DNA of 64,000 bases, taken from NCBI GenBank assembly GCA_040217155.1, contig JAVJNS010000008.1, positions 1-64,000 of the forward strand, given 5' to 3'. The notes under the pieces were generated by a model, which saw only the letters and a program-made list of their open reading frames with translations, was not told the origin of the DNA and did not search any database. The position numbers and the translations under genes are program-made. This stretch comes from Pelagibius sp040217155. Its GTDB lineage: Bacteria > Pseudomonadota > Alphaproteobacteria > Kiloniellales > Kiloniellaceae. Below are positions 8,927-16,939 of this stretch, one piece after another (the stretch's first letter is position 1; the number at the start of each line of letters is the position of its first letter).

Positions 8927-10096
8927 TCAGGCCGCCGCCTTCTCCGTCTTCACCGCGCCATAGGCCCAGTCGAGCCACGGCAGCAGCGCCGCCATGTCGG
9001 AAGACTCCACCGTGGCACCGCCCCAGAGTCTCAGGCCCACCGGCGCGTCGCGATAGCCGCCGATGTCGTAGGCCACGCCCTCTTCTTCCAGCAGCGCCGC
9101 GAGCTGCTTGGCCGTCGCCGCCTGGGCTTCGCCGTCAAGCGACAGGAACCAGGAATCGACGATCTTCAGGCAGATGGAGGTGCAGGAGCGCGTCGCCGGC
9201 GCCTCGGCCAGAAAGCCGGCCCAATCGGACGCTTCGACCCAGTCGGCGACCGCCTTGAGGTTCGCTTCGGCACGCGCGATCAGCGCCGGGAGGCCGCCGA
9301 CCTTGTCGGCCCAGCGCAGGCCGTCGAGCGCGTCTTCCACCGCCAGCATGGAGGGGGTGTTGATGGTCTCGCCCTTGAAGATGCCGTCGATCAGCTTACC
9401 GCCCTTGGTGAGGCGGAAGATCTTGGGCAGCGGCCAGGACGGGGTGTAGCTCTCCAGACGTTCGACGGCACGGGGGGAGAGCGCCAGCATGCCGTGCGCC
9501 GCCTCGCCGCCCAGCACCTTCTGCCACGACCAGGTGACCACGTCGAGCTTGTCCCAGGGCAGGTCCATCGCAAAAGCGGCCGAGGTCGCATCGCAGATGG
9601 TGAGCCCCGCGCGATCGGCGGCGATCCAGTCGCCGTCCGGCACCTTCACGCCGGAGGTGGTGCCGTTCCAGGTGAAGACCACGTCGCGCGAGAAATCGAC
9701 CTTGCCGAGGTCCGGCAGCACGCCGTAGTCGGCCTTGAGGAGTCGCAGGTCGTCGAGCTTCAGCTGCTTGGCGACATCGCTCGCCCAGCCCTCGCCGAAG
9801 GACTCCCAGGACAGCACGTCGACGCCGCGCCGGCCGAGCAGCGACCACAGCGCCATCTCCACCGCGCCGGTGTCGGAGGCCGGCACGATACCGAGGCGCC
9901 AGTCCGCCGGCAGACCGAGGAGATTCCTGGAGCGCTCGATCACCTCGGCCAGCTTGGCCTTGCCCGGCTTGGCGCGGTGAGATCGGCCCAACGCCGCCTC
10001 GCTCAGACCGTTCAGGGACCACCCGGGGCGCTTGGCGCAGGGTCCTGAGGAAAAGCAAGGGTTCCCAGGCCGGCTGGCCGGGCGGACGGCGTTCAT
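8927..10096 (-). CDS. serC: Phosphoserine aminotransferase (Methanosarcina/alphaproteobacterial type)
   Basis: 389 residues, class V aminotransferase fold. It converts 3-phosphohydroxypyruvate and glutamate to phosphoserine using PLP. The N-terminal NPCFSSGPCAKRPGW, the W-x-W-Q-K motif with the PLP lysine (WSWQKVLGGEAAHGML) and INTPSMLAVEDAL match the subfamily found in Methanosarcina and Alphaproteobacteria rather than the E. coli type. RBS AGGAG lies about 9 bases before the ATG at 10096. It leads the serC-serA unit. Confidence 0.96.
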   Translation of the reverse strand: MNAVRPASRPGNPCFSSGPCAKRPGWSLNGLSEAALGRSHRAKPGKAKLAEVIERSRNLLGLPADWRLGIVPASDTGAVEMALWSLLGRRGVDVLSWESFGEGWASDVAKQLKLDDLRLLKADYGVLPDLGKVDFSRDVVFTWNGTTSGVKVPDGDWIAADRAGLTICDATSAAFAMDLPWDKLDVVTWSWQKVLGGEAAHGMLALSPRAVERLESYTPSWPLPKIFRLTKGGKLIDGIFKGETINTPSMLAVEDALDGLRWADKVGGLPALIARAEANLKAVADWVEASDWAGFLAEAPATRSCTSICLKIVDSWFLSLDGEAQAATAKQLAALLEEEGVAYDIGGYRDAPVGLRLWGGATVESSDMAALLPWLDWAYGAVKTEKAAA

Positions 10097-10200
10097 AGCT
10101 CTGCTCCTTGATATGAAGTCCTAGGGGAAAAGTGTCGCAGCCCCCCGTTCGAGCGATCGAGACGCCCGTAATTCCGGGCGCGCGGGCCGGATACTAACAC
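10097..10200 (-). promoter_or_regulatory. Possible serC leader RNA
   Basis: In the 5' untranslated region of serC a GC-rich hairpin with stem CGCCCG/CGGGCG and a 6-nt loop lies at 10163-10180. A second weak hairpin (GGGG with CCCC) can form just before the ribosome site. Leader motifs upstream of serC are known in Alphaproteobacteria. I could not match the published consensus from memory, so the identity is tentative. Confidence 0.35.
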
Positions 10201-10304
10201 CATGCTGCACCGCGTCAATTATTCATCCGCCGCTTTCCGTCGGTAAAGCGTCGCTATTGGAAAACGGGTCAAACGAGTCAGGATAAGCGACGCAAGATCG
10301 GCGC

Positions 10305-10778
10305 CTACTCCACCTTCCTCGCGAAAATGTGGATCGCGGTGAAGGTCATGACCGTCTCGCCGTGCTGGTTGGTCACGTCATAGTCCATGATCAGGGTGCC
10401 GCGATCCGGCTTGGACTTCGACGGGCGCTTCTCGCGCACGGTGGCCTTGACCTTCAGGGTATCGCCGGGGCGCACCGGCTTGAGCCAGCGGAGCTCGTCG
10501 AGGCCGGGCGAACCCAGGGAGCAGGCGTTGATGACTTTCTCCTGGTAGAACAGTCGAAAGGCGATGGCGAGCGTTTGGAAGCCGGAGGCGATGAGGCCCT
10601 CGAAGGGGCCCTCGGCCGCGGCCTCCTTGTCGAGATGAAAAGGCTGCGGGTCGTAGAGCAGGGCGAAATCGAGGATCTGCGACTCGCTCAGGGTCGCGCC
10701 CCTGCTCTGGAACGTCTGGCCCGGCGCGAAGTCGTCGAAATAGTGGTCCTGCACGGTGACCTGCCCTTGCTGCTGCAT
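10305..10778 (-). CDS. MaoC-like dehydratase
   Basis: 157 residues with a single hot-dog domain. The hydratase-2 motif is visible as ILDFALLYDPQPFHLD, with Asp and His in the expected spacing, followed by GLIASGFQTLAIAFRLF. Such proteins hydrate enoyl-CoA or related thioesters; the substrate cannot be told here. Start chosen at the ATG before QQQGQVTV; no strong ribosome site is seen. It lies 29 bp after the GNAT gene on the same strand, probably in a four-gene unit with the GNAT, cupin and PhzF genes. Confidence 0.88.
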   Translation of the reverse strand: MQQQGQVTVQDHYFDDFAPGQTFQSRGATLSESQILDFALLYDPQPFHLDKEAAAEGPFEGLIASGFQTLAIAFRLFYQEKVINACSLGSPGLDELRWLKPVRPGDTLKVKATVREKRPSKSKPDRGTLIMDYDVTNQHGETVMTFTAIHIFARKVE

Positions 10779-10807
10779 TGGTGAGAAGAAAGAAGATAAC
10801 CGCCGGT

Positions 10808-11287
10808 TCAGGCAGAGGCGAGCGCCGTCAGATCGCAGGCGAGACGGCGGACGTTCGCCGGCGTTCCCGCCACGGGCGCCGCAGTGAAACCGAGGTCCGC
10901 ATAGAGTGCCTGCGCGGCCGTCATGAAGTCCAAGGTCTCCAGCAGCAGGCGCCGGTGCCCGCCGCGCCGCGCGCCTTCCATCGCCGCCTCGGCGAGACGG
11001 CGGCCCGACTTCTGGCCGCGGTAAGCCTCCCGCACCCAGAGCCGCTTCATCTCGCAGTCGCCCGCCTCCAACGGCCAGACCCCCACGACACCCGCGATCT
11101 CCCCGTCGGCCCGCGCCAGCCAGAGGCCACCGGCCGGCGGCGCGTAGGCGCCCGGCAAGCCGGCCAGCTCGGCCTCGAAGTCCTTCAAGCAGTAGTCGAC
11201 CTGCAACCAGGCGGCATAGTCGCGGAACAGGTCGCGCACGGCATCCATGTCTTCCGCGGCGGCGGGCGCGATGAGAACCCGCGCCAT
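10808..11287 (-). CDS. GNAT family N-acetyltransferase
   Basis: 159 residues. It has the GNAT core, with motif A reading RLWVREAYRGQKSGRRLAEA (acetyl-CoA pyrophosphate loop) and the later ALYADLGFTAAP strand-turn. Its ATG overlaps the TGA of the cupin gene by one base, indicating translational coupling. The acceptor substrate is unknown. Confidence 0.9.
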   Translation of the reverse strand: MARVLIAPAAAEDMDAVRDLFRDYAAWLQVDYCLKDFEAELAGLPGAYAPPAGGLWLARADGEIAGVVGVWPLEAGDCEMKRLWVREAYRGQKSGRRLAEAAMEGARRGGHRRLLLETLDFMTAAQALYADLGFTAAPVAGTPANVRRLACDLTALASA

Positions 11288-11781
11288 CAGTAGGGCTCGC
11301 CGTTCTTGCGGGTGAAGCGGCGCGCACCGCTGCTGGCCGAGGTGTAGTGGAGGTCGATGTCGGGATAGTGCGCTTCGTCCTCGTCCGAGCGGTTGCCGAC
11401 CTCCAGGTAAACGGCCCAGTCCTGGCTGTTGTTGATCATATGGTGGCCGTTGGCCTTGCCGGCGGGAAAGCCGGCGGCCATGCCCGGTGTCAAAGTCTGC
11501 GCGCCGGCGTCGGTGACCAGGGTCAATTCGCCCTCCAGAATGTAGACGAGTTCGTCTTCGTGGCTGTGCCAGTGGCGCTGCGACGACAGCCCGCCCGGCG
11601 GCAGGCGCACCAGATTCACACCGTAAGCGGTGAGACCCAGAGCGTCGCCCACTTTGCGCTTCTCGCGCGCGCCGGCGGAATGGCGCCAGGCTTCGGGGTA
11701 GGAGGAACCGGTGCGCGGCTCCAAGGTGGCGGGGTCGAGGGCCGGCGAGGTCGGGTCAGGCGGCGTGGGAGCCTTGCTCAT
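11287..11781 (-). CDS. Cupin domain protein
   Basis: 164 residues from the ATG at 11781, which has an AGGAGA ribosome site 6 bases upstream; a longer frame upstream lacks one. The central cupin barrel is clear: HWHSHEDELVYILEGELTLV (motif 1, metal-binding His and Glu) and PAGKANGHHMINNSQDW (motif 2). It probably binds a divalent metal. The function (sugar epimerase-like, dioxygenase-like or sensing) is unknown. It is part of the PhzF-cupin-GNAT-MaoC unit. Confidence 0.88.
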   Translation of the reverse strand: MSKAPTPPDPTSPALDPATLEPRTGSSYPEAWRHSAGAREKRKVGDALGLTAYGVNLVRLPPGGLSSQRHWHSHEDELVYILEGELTLVTDAGAQTLTPGMAAGFPAGKANGHHMINNSQDWAVYLEVGNRSDEDEAHYPDIDLHYTSASSGARRFTRKNGEPY

Positions 11782-11824
11782 GCGCGTCTCCTGGTCGGTC
11801 GTAACGTGCGATTCGACCGCCAGT

Positions 11825-12619
11825 CTACACACGGATGCGGCCCTCGAGATAGGGGGCGACACGGCCTGAGATCAGCGTGCGCTCGCCTTTGTCTTCGACA
11901 CTGAGCACGCCGAGCCGGGTCGAGACCTGCCGCGCCTCCAGCTTCGCCTTGCCGAGCCTTGCCGACCAGTAAGGCGTCAGCACGACATGGGCCGAACCGG
12001 TGACCGGGTCCTCGGGGATGCCGGCATGGGGCGCGAAGTAGCGCGATACGAAATCGACGGTCTCGCCCGGCGCGGTGATGATCAGGCCGTCGCCCGGCAG
12101 CGCCTTGACCTTCTCCATATCCGGCACGGCGGCGCGCACCTCGGCCTCGCTGGCCAGCACCGCCATGAGCTTTTTGGCCTTGAGGACTTCCTGCGGTGCG
12201 ATGCCGAGCGCGGCGGCGACGGCGCCGCCGTCATCGAAGGGCGCCGGCCGGTCGGTCGGGAAGTCCAGGGTGAATACTTCATCGTCGCGAGTCACCGTCA
12301 GCGGGCCGCTGGCCGAGTCGAAGCGGATGGTCTGCGCCGAGGGGTCGACATGGCGCGCGATCACATAGGCGCTGGCCAGGGTGGCATGACCACAAAGATC
12401 GACCTCCACCGTCGGTGTGAACCAGCGCAGATGGTAGCCCCTCTCCTCAATCCCGCCGTTGGGCACGAAGAAGGCCGTCTCGGAGACATTGTTCTCCGCC
12501 GCGACACCTAGCAGCGTTGCGTCCGGCAGCCAATCCTGCAGCGGGCAGACCGCCGCCGGATTGCCACCGAAAACCGCGTCGGTGAAGGCATCCACATGAT
12601 AGAGGGTGATCTCGGTCAT
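11825..12619 (-). CDS. PhzF family isomerase
   Basis: 264 residues, two-fold diaminopimelate-epimerase-like fold. Motifs typical of PhzF/YddE are present: VFGGNPAAVC, ENNVSETAFF (with the catalytic Glu) and WFTPTVEVDLCGHATLASAY. The family includes the phenazine isomerase, but most chromosomal members have unknown substrates and there is no phenazine cluster here. First gene of a leftward unit; 11 bp separate its start from the DUF1127 stop. Confidence 0.93.
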   Translation of the reverse strand: MTEITLYHVDAFTDAVFGGNPAAVCPLQDWLPDATLLGVAAENNVSETAFFVPNGGIEERGYHLRWFTPTVEVDLCGHATLASAYVIARHVDPSAQTIRFDSASGPLTVTRDDEVFTLDFPTDRPAPFDDGGAVAAALGIAPQEVLKAKKLMAVLASEAEVRAAVPDMEKVKALPGDGLIITAPGETVDFVSRYFAPHAGIPEDPVTGSAHVVLTPYWSARLGKAKLEARQVSTRLGVLSVEDKGERTLISGRVAPYLEGRIRV

Positions 12620-12630
12620 CGTCGGTCCTC

Positions 12631-12921
12631 CTAAACGCGCCAGAAGGCTTTGCCGGCTTCGCGCAGCGCCTCGGCGCGGGTCAGCCCGAGGTCGCGCAGG
12701 CGCGCGTCGCTCATGCCGCGCAGGGTATCGCGATCCTGCACGCGGCCCTGCCAGACCACCAGCCGGTCCAAGACGGCCAGTACCAGGCGCCCGGCCGGGC
12801 CGCCGTGGCGCACGGGCGCACCACCGGGCAGGTACCGCAGGGGCGCGCGCAGGGGCATGCGCAGGGGGATGCGCAGGGGGATGCGCAGGCGTGCTGGGAA
12901 CACCTTCAACATTGTATCCAT
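12631..12921 (-). CDS. DUF1127 small basic protein with N-terminal tetrapeptide repeats
   Basis: 96 residues. The C-terminal half carries the DUF1127/YjiS signature MSDARLRDLGLTRAEALREA. In Alphaproteobacteria such small Arg-rich proteins have been linked to RNA turnover and phosphate or carbon metabolism. The N-terminus is unusual: residues 11-27 repeat R-(I/M/A)-P-L four times, encoded by a 12-bp tandem repeat at 12845-12892. It is transcribed divergently from the MocR gene across a short region with four ATTGTAT repeats, so it is a likely regulatory target. Confidence 0.85.
   Translation of the reverse strand: MDTMLKVFPARLRIPLRIPLRMPLRAPLRYLPGGAPVRHGGPAGRLVLAVLDRLVVWQGRVQDRDTLRGMSDARLRDLGLTRAEALREAGKAFWRV
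12845..12892. repeat. 12-bp coding tandem repeat (four units)
   Basis: The unit GCGCAGGGGGAT recurs four times with small changes inside the DUF1127 gene and encodes RIPL/RMPL/RAPL tetrapeptides. The frame is kept, so copy-number change would only lengthen or shorten the N-terminal segment. Confidence 0.9.
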
Positions 12922-13007
12922 TTAATCATCCTCCAACGATGAATTGTATCCATCTACCTTTCGATTATTGTATTAGTTGTTGCGATACGCTGCGGTCAAT
13001 TGTATTA
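12911..13007. promoter_or_regulatory. Array of four ATTGTAT direct repeats between the DUF1127 and MocR genes
   Basis: ATTGTAT occurs at 12911, 12943, 12967 and 12999, with start-to-start distances of 32, 24 and 32 bp, all in the same orientation. The two outer pairs extend to ATTGTATCCAT and ATTGTATTA. MocR/GabR/PdxR-type regulators bind direct repeats near their own promoters, so this is a good candidate operator. On the minus strand, ATACAAT may also serve as a -10 element for the DUF1127 gene. Confidence 0.6.
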
Positions 13008-13015
13008 TTGTCATC

Positions 13016-14404
13016 ATGACAAATTGGCTGCCCCAGCTGGAGAATGTTTCCGGCCCCCGCTACATGGCCATCGCCGACGCCTTGGCCCGGGACATCACCG
13101 CAGGCCACCTGAAAGCCGGCCAGCGCCTGCCCACCCACCGCGACCTCGCCTGGCACCTGGGCGTCACCGTCGGCACGGTGAGCCGCGCCTACGCCGAAGC
13201 CGAGCGGCGCGGCCTGACCAGCGGCGAAGTCGGCCGCGGCACCTTCGTCAACACGCCTCAAAGCAACGAAATGCTGTCGCGCTGGCATGACACCGCGCCG
13301 GGCACCATCCATATGCGGTCGGCGCCGCCCATGCCCTGCGCCGAGGAATCCGCCCTCGCCGAGGTCCTGGCGCGGGTCGCCGCCTCGCCGCGGGCCATGG
13401 AGATGATGCGCTACCAGCCGCAACGCGGCCTGCCGGAACACCGTCAGGCCGGCGCCGCGTGGATCAGCCGTCCGGGCTATGAAGTAACCGGCGAGCAGAT
13501 CACCCTCTCCGCCGGCGCCCATCACGGCGTTCTGGTGGCGCTCGCCGCCGTGACGCGGCCGGGCGACCATATCGTCTGCGATTCCCTCACCTATCCGGGC
13601 ATCCGCAGCCTCGCCCGGCTGCTCGGGCTGCGCCTCGACGGCCTGGCGCGCGATGCCGAGGGCCCGCTGCCCGCTGCCTTCGAGGAAGCCTGCCGAGCCC
13701 ACGACGTCAAGGCGATCTACCTCTGTCCGACGCAGCACAACCCGACCAGCCTTACCATGCCGGAGGGGCGCCGCCGGGACCTGGCCGCGGCCGCCCGGCG
13801 CTACGGCGTCGCCGTGATCGAGGACGACACCTTCGGCTATCTCGACGAGAGCGAACCGCTCCCCATCTCCGCGATCCTGCCGGAATTGGGCTACTACATT
13901 GCCGGCCTTTCCAAGAACGTATCGCCGGGCCTGCGCAGCGGCTTTGTCGTGGCACCGGAAAAGGCGCAGTCCCGCCTCGCCAGCGCCGTGCATTCGACTT
14001 GCTGGATGGCTTGCCCGCTGACCGCCGAGATCGCCGCCGAACTGATCCGCAGTGGCGTCGCGGCCACCGTCAGCACCGGGCGCAAACGCGAGGCAGCGGC
14101 CCGCAGCGCCGTCGCGCGGCAAGCCCTCGACGGCTGGGATTTCGACTGTGCGGAGGGCGCCAACTTCCTGTGGCTGCGCCTACCGGAGCCCTGGCGCTCC
14201 GGCGAGTTCGCCGCCGAGGCGGAGCGCCGCGGCGTGCTGGTCACGCCGAGCGATCCTTTCATGGTCGGCCGCCGCGAGTCCGCGCCGGCGGTGCGGGTCT
14301 GCTTCGGGCCGCCGCGCGGCCACGAGGAACTGCGGCGCGGCCTCGACATCGTCGTGGAACTGCTCCAGGAAGGCCCCTCCTACGCCTTCACCAACGTGGT
14401 GTGA
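13016..14404 (+). CDS. MocR-family transcriptional regulator (GntR wHTH plus aminotransferase-like domain)
   Basis: 462 residues from ATG 13016. Residues ~10-80 form a GntR winged helix (SGPRYMAIADALARDITAGH, LPTHRDLAWHLGVTVGTVSR). Residues ~110-455 form a fold-type I aminotransferase-like domain with the PLP-lysine segment AGLSKNVSPGLRSG and AIYLCPTQHNPT. MocR proteins sense PLP-linked ligands such as GABA, PLP or amino-acid derivatives; the ligand here is unknown. It is divergent from the DUF1127 gene and convergent with lrgB. Confidence 0.95.
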   Translation: MTNWLPQLENVSGPRYMAIADALARDITAGHLKAGQRLPTHRDLAWHLGVTVGTVSRAYAEAERRGLTSGEVGRGTFVNTPQSNEMLSRWHDTAPGTIHMRSAPPMPCAEESALAEVLARVAASPRAMEMMRYQPQRGLPEHRQAGAAWISRPGYEVTGEQITLSAGAHHGVLVALAAVTRPGDHIVCDSLTYPGIRSLARLLGLRLDGLARDAEGPLPAAFEEACRAHDVKAIYLCPTQHNPTSLTMPEGRRRDLAAAARRYGVAVIEDDTFGYLDESEPLPISAILPELGYYIAGLSKNVSPGLRSGFVVAPEKAQSRLASAVHSTCWMACPLTAEIAAELIRSGVAATVSTGRKREAAARSAVARQALDGWDFDCAEGANFLWLRLPEPWRSGEFAAEAERRGVLVTPSDPFMVGRRESAPAVRVCFGPPRGHEELRRGLDIVVELLQEGPSYAFTNVV

Positions 14405-14415
14405 GGTCCAGAGGG

Positions 14416-15135
14416 CTACCGCACCCAGTCGATCATCAGCGGCACCAGGATGGCGGTCAGCAGGCCGTTCAGCCCCATGGCGATGCCGGCGAAAGTCCCG
14501 GCCACCTCGCTGACGTGAAAGGCCCGCGCGGTGCCGATGCCGTGTGCGGCGACGCCGGTGGCAAAGCCGCGCGCCTTCCAGTCGCGGATGCCCAGCAGGT
14601 TCAGCACCGGGGTCGCCAGCATGGCGCCGAGGATGCCGGTCAGGATCACCAGGACCGCGGTCAACGACGGCAGGCCGCCGATCTGCTCGGAGATGCCCAT
14701 GGCGATCGGCGTGGTCACCGATTTGGGCGCCAGCGAGGCCAGGGTCTCGAAGCTGGCGCCGAGCAGCGCCGCCACCGCCACGGCGGAGACCACCGCTGTC
14801 GCCGCCCCGGCCAGCAGCGCCACCAGCATCGGCAGGACCACCGCCCGCACCTTGCCGAAGTGACTGTAGAGCGGCACCGCCAAGGCTATGGTCGCCGGGC
14901 CGAGCAGGAAGTGTACGAACTTCGCGCCCTCGAAGTAGGTCTGATACTCGGTCCCGGTAACGGTGAGCAGCAGGACCAGCAGAATCACCGCCAGCGCCAC
15001 CGGATTGAGCAGCGGGTTCAATCCGGCGCGCTCGTAGACCCACTGCGCCGCCACATAGGCCGCCAGGGTCGCGGTCAGCCACAGCAGCGGCTCGGTGCGC
15101 AGATAGACCCAGATATCCGCGATGTCGGCGATCAT
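14416..15135 (-). CDS. lrgB: LrgB/CidB family membrane protein
   Basis: 239 residues, mostly hydrophobic with about seven membrane segments. The family motifs are present: SVTTPIAMGISEQIGGLPSL and the later VAAHGIGTARAFHVSE. It partners with LrgA. The pair is described as holin/antiholin-like or as a pyruvate/glycolate transport system. Its ATG overlaps the lrgA stop by 4 bp. Confidence 0.93.
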   Translation of the reverse strand: MIADIADIWVYLRTEPLLWLTATLAAYVAAQWVYERAGLNPLLNPVALAVILLVLLLTVTGTEYQTYFEGAKFVHFLLGPATIALAVPLYSHFGKVRAVVLPMLVALLAGAATAVVSAVAVAALLGASFETLASLAPKSVTTPIAMGISEQIGGLPSLTAVLVILTGILGAMLATPVLNLLGIRDWKARGFATGVAAHGIGTARAFHVSEVAGTFAGIAMGLNGLLTAILVPLMIDWVR

Positions 15136-15500
15136 CCGGTTGCGCCCTCATCGTCGTCGAGTTTCATCACCCGGATCATGGCGCGCATCACCACCGCGGT
15201 CACCACGATGGTTGCGGTGGAACTGACCAGCAGGGCGGCGGCGATGGCCGGCCATTCCGCCTGGATCCGCGCCAGGTGCTGCAGCACGCCGACGCCGGCC
15301 GGAACGAACAGCAGCGAGAGATGTCTCAGCAGCCCGCCGGCGGTCGTCTCCAGGGTCGCCGGAACGCCCCGGCGCAGGGCCAGGAAGGCCAGCAACAACA
15401 CCAGACCCAGGACCGGCCCCGGCACCGGCAGGTCGACAAGGCGCACCGCAGCCTCGCCGATGAGTTGGCACAGCAGCAAGGCCGTCAATGCGATGATCAT
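15132..15500 (-). CDS. lrgA: LrgA/CidA family membrane protein
   Basis: 122 residues with four hydrophobic segments. The family signature is seen as LPVPGPVLGLVLLLAFL followed by LLFVPAGVGVLQHL. Translationally coupled to lrgB through a 4-bp overlap and located 39 bp downstream of glmM. Confidence 0.9.
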   Translation of the reverse strand: MIIALTALLLCQLIGEAAVRLVDLPVPGPVLGLVLLLAFLALRRGVPATLETTAGGLLRHLSLLFVPAGVGVLQHLARIQAEWPAIAAALLVSSTATIVVTAVVMRAMIRVMKLDDDEGATG

Positions 15501-15539
15501 GGCGCGTCCCCTGGCCCGCCTCGGCGCATCGGGCGCGGT

Positions 15540-16886
15540 TCAGCCGGCGCGCTCTTCGATGCTGTGACAGATGTCGCCGACCACCTGGTCGACCAGGGCC
15601 TCGTCCTCACCCTCGGCCATGACGCGGATTAGCGGCTCGGTGCCGGACTTGCGGATCACCAGGCGCCCGGCCGAGCCGAGCCTGGACTCGCCGTCGCGGA
15701 TCGCCGCCCGCACCTGGTCGTCGTCCAGCGGCGCGCCGCCGTTGAAGCGCACATTGCGCAGCAACTGCGGCAGCGGCTGGAAGAGGTTCGTCACTTCGCT
15801 GGCCGGGCGCGCCGCCTGCACCACCACGGCCAGCACCTGCAGCGCGGCGATCAGGCCATCGCCCGTGGTTGCGAAGTCGGTCAGCACGATGTGCCCGGAC
15901 TGCTCGCCGCCGACGTTGAAGCCGCCCGCGCGCATCTGCTCGACCACATAGCGGTCGCCGACGGGCGTGCGCTCCAGCCCGATGCCGAGACCCTGCAGGT
16001 AGCGCTCCAGGCCCAGGTTGGACATGACCGTGGCCACCACCGCGCCGCCGGTGAGGCGCCCGTCCTGCAGCCAGGAACGGGCGACCAGCGCCATGACCTG
16101 GTCGCCGTCGACGATCCTGCCGTGCTCGTCAGCCAGGATGGCGCGGTCGGCATCGCCGTCCAGGGCGACACCGAAGTCGGCATTGTGGGTGACCACCGCT
16201 TCTTGCATGCGGGCCGGGTCGGTGGCGCCGCAACGCTGATTGATGTTGAAGCCGTCGGGATAGACACCGACCGGCACCACTTCGGCGCCCAATTCATACA
16301 GCGCCTTCGGCGCCACGCGGTAGGCGGCGCCGTTGGCGCAGTCCACCACCACTTTCAGGCCATCGAGGCGCAGGCCGCGCGGGAAGCTGCTCTTGACGAA
16401 TTCGATGTAGCGGCCGTGGCCGTTTTCGTCGAGACGCTGGGCGTTCCCCAGTTGATGCGGCGGCACCAGTTCGCCCTCGCCGTCGTCGATCTTGGCTTCG
16501 ATCGCCTGCTCCACTTCGTCGGAGAGCTTGAAGCCGTCCGGGCCGAAGAGCTTGATGCCGTTGTCCTCGTAAGGATTATGCGAGGCCGAGATCATGACAC
16601 CAAGATCGGCGCGCAGCGAACGGGTCAGCATGCCGACCGCCGGGGTCGGCAGCGGGCCGAGCAGCACCACGTCCATGCCCACGGAGATGAAGCCCGCGGC
16701 CAGGGCCGGCTCCAGCATATAACCCGAAAGCCGCGTATCCTTGCCGATTACGACCGTATGGCGATGATCGCCGCGCCGGAACTGGCGTCCGGCCGCCTTG
16801 GCGACGGCCAGGGCGGTCTCGGCGGTGATCGGCTCGACGTTCGCCTTGCCGCGAATGCCGTCCGTCCCGAAAAGCTTGCGTGTCAT
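15540..16886 (-). CDS. glmM: Phosphoglucosamine mutase
   Basis: 448 residues. Interconverts glucosamine-6-phosphate and glucosamine-1-phosphate for UDP-GlcNAc, peptidoglycan and LPS. Signatures: the N-terminal LFGTDGIRGKAN, the phosphoserine loop MISASHNPYEDNGIKLFGPD, the metal-binding DGDADR, the sugar-binding GEQSGHIVL and the phosphate-binding RKSGTEPLIRVM. It follows folP after 53 bp, the standard ftsH-folP-glmM order. Confidence 0.98.
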   Translation of the reverse strand: MTRKLFGTDGIRGKANVEPITAETALAVAKAAGRQFRRGDHRHTVVIGKDTRLSGYMLEPALAAGFISVGMDVVLLGPLPTPAVGMLTRSLRADLGVMISASHNPYEDNGIKLFGPDGFKLSDEVEQAIEAKIDDGEGELVPPHQLGNAQRLDENGHGRYIEFVKSSFPRGLRLDGLKVVVDCANGAAYRVAPKALYELGAEVVPVGVYPDGFNINQRCGATDPARMQEAVVTHNADFGVALDGDADRAILADEHGRIVDGDQVMALVARSWLQDGRLTGGAVVATVMSNLGLERYLQGLGIGLERTPVGDRYVVEQMRAGGFNVGGEQSGHIVLTDFATTGDGLIAALQVLAVVVQAARPASEVTNLFQPLPQLLRNVRFNGGAPLDDDQVRAAIRDGESRLGSAGRLVIRKSGTEPLIRVMAEGEDEALVDQVVGDICHSIEERAG

Positions 16887-16939
16887 CTTGGAACCCTATG
16901 CGCCGGCCTGCCTCCCCGATATGGGAAGACGCGCCTCAG

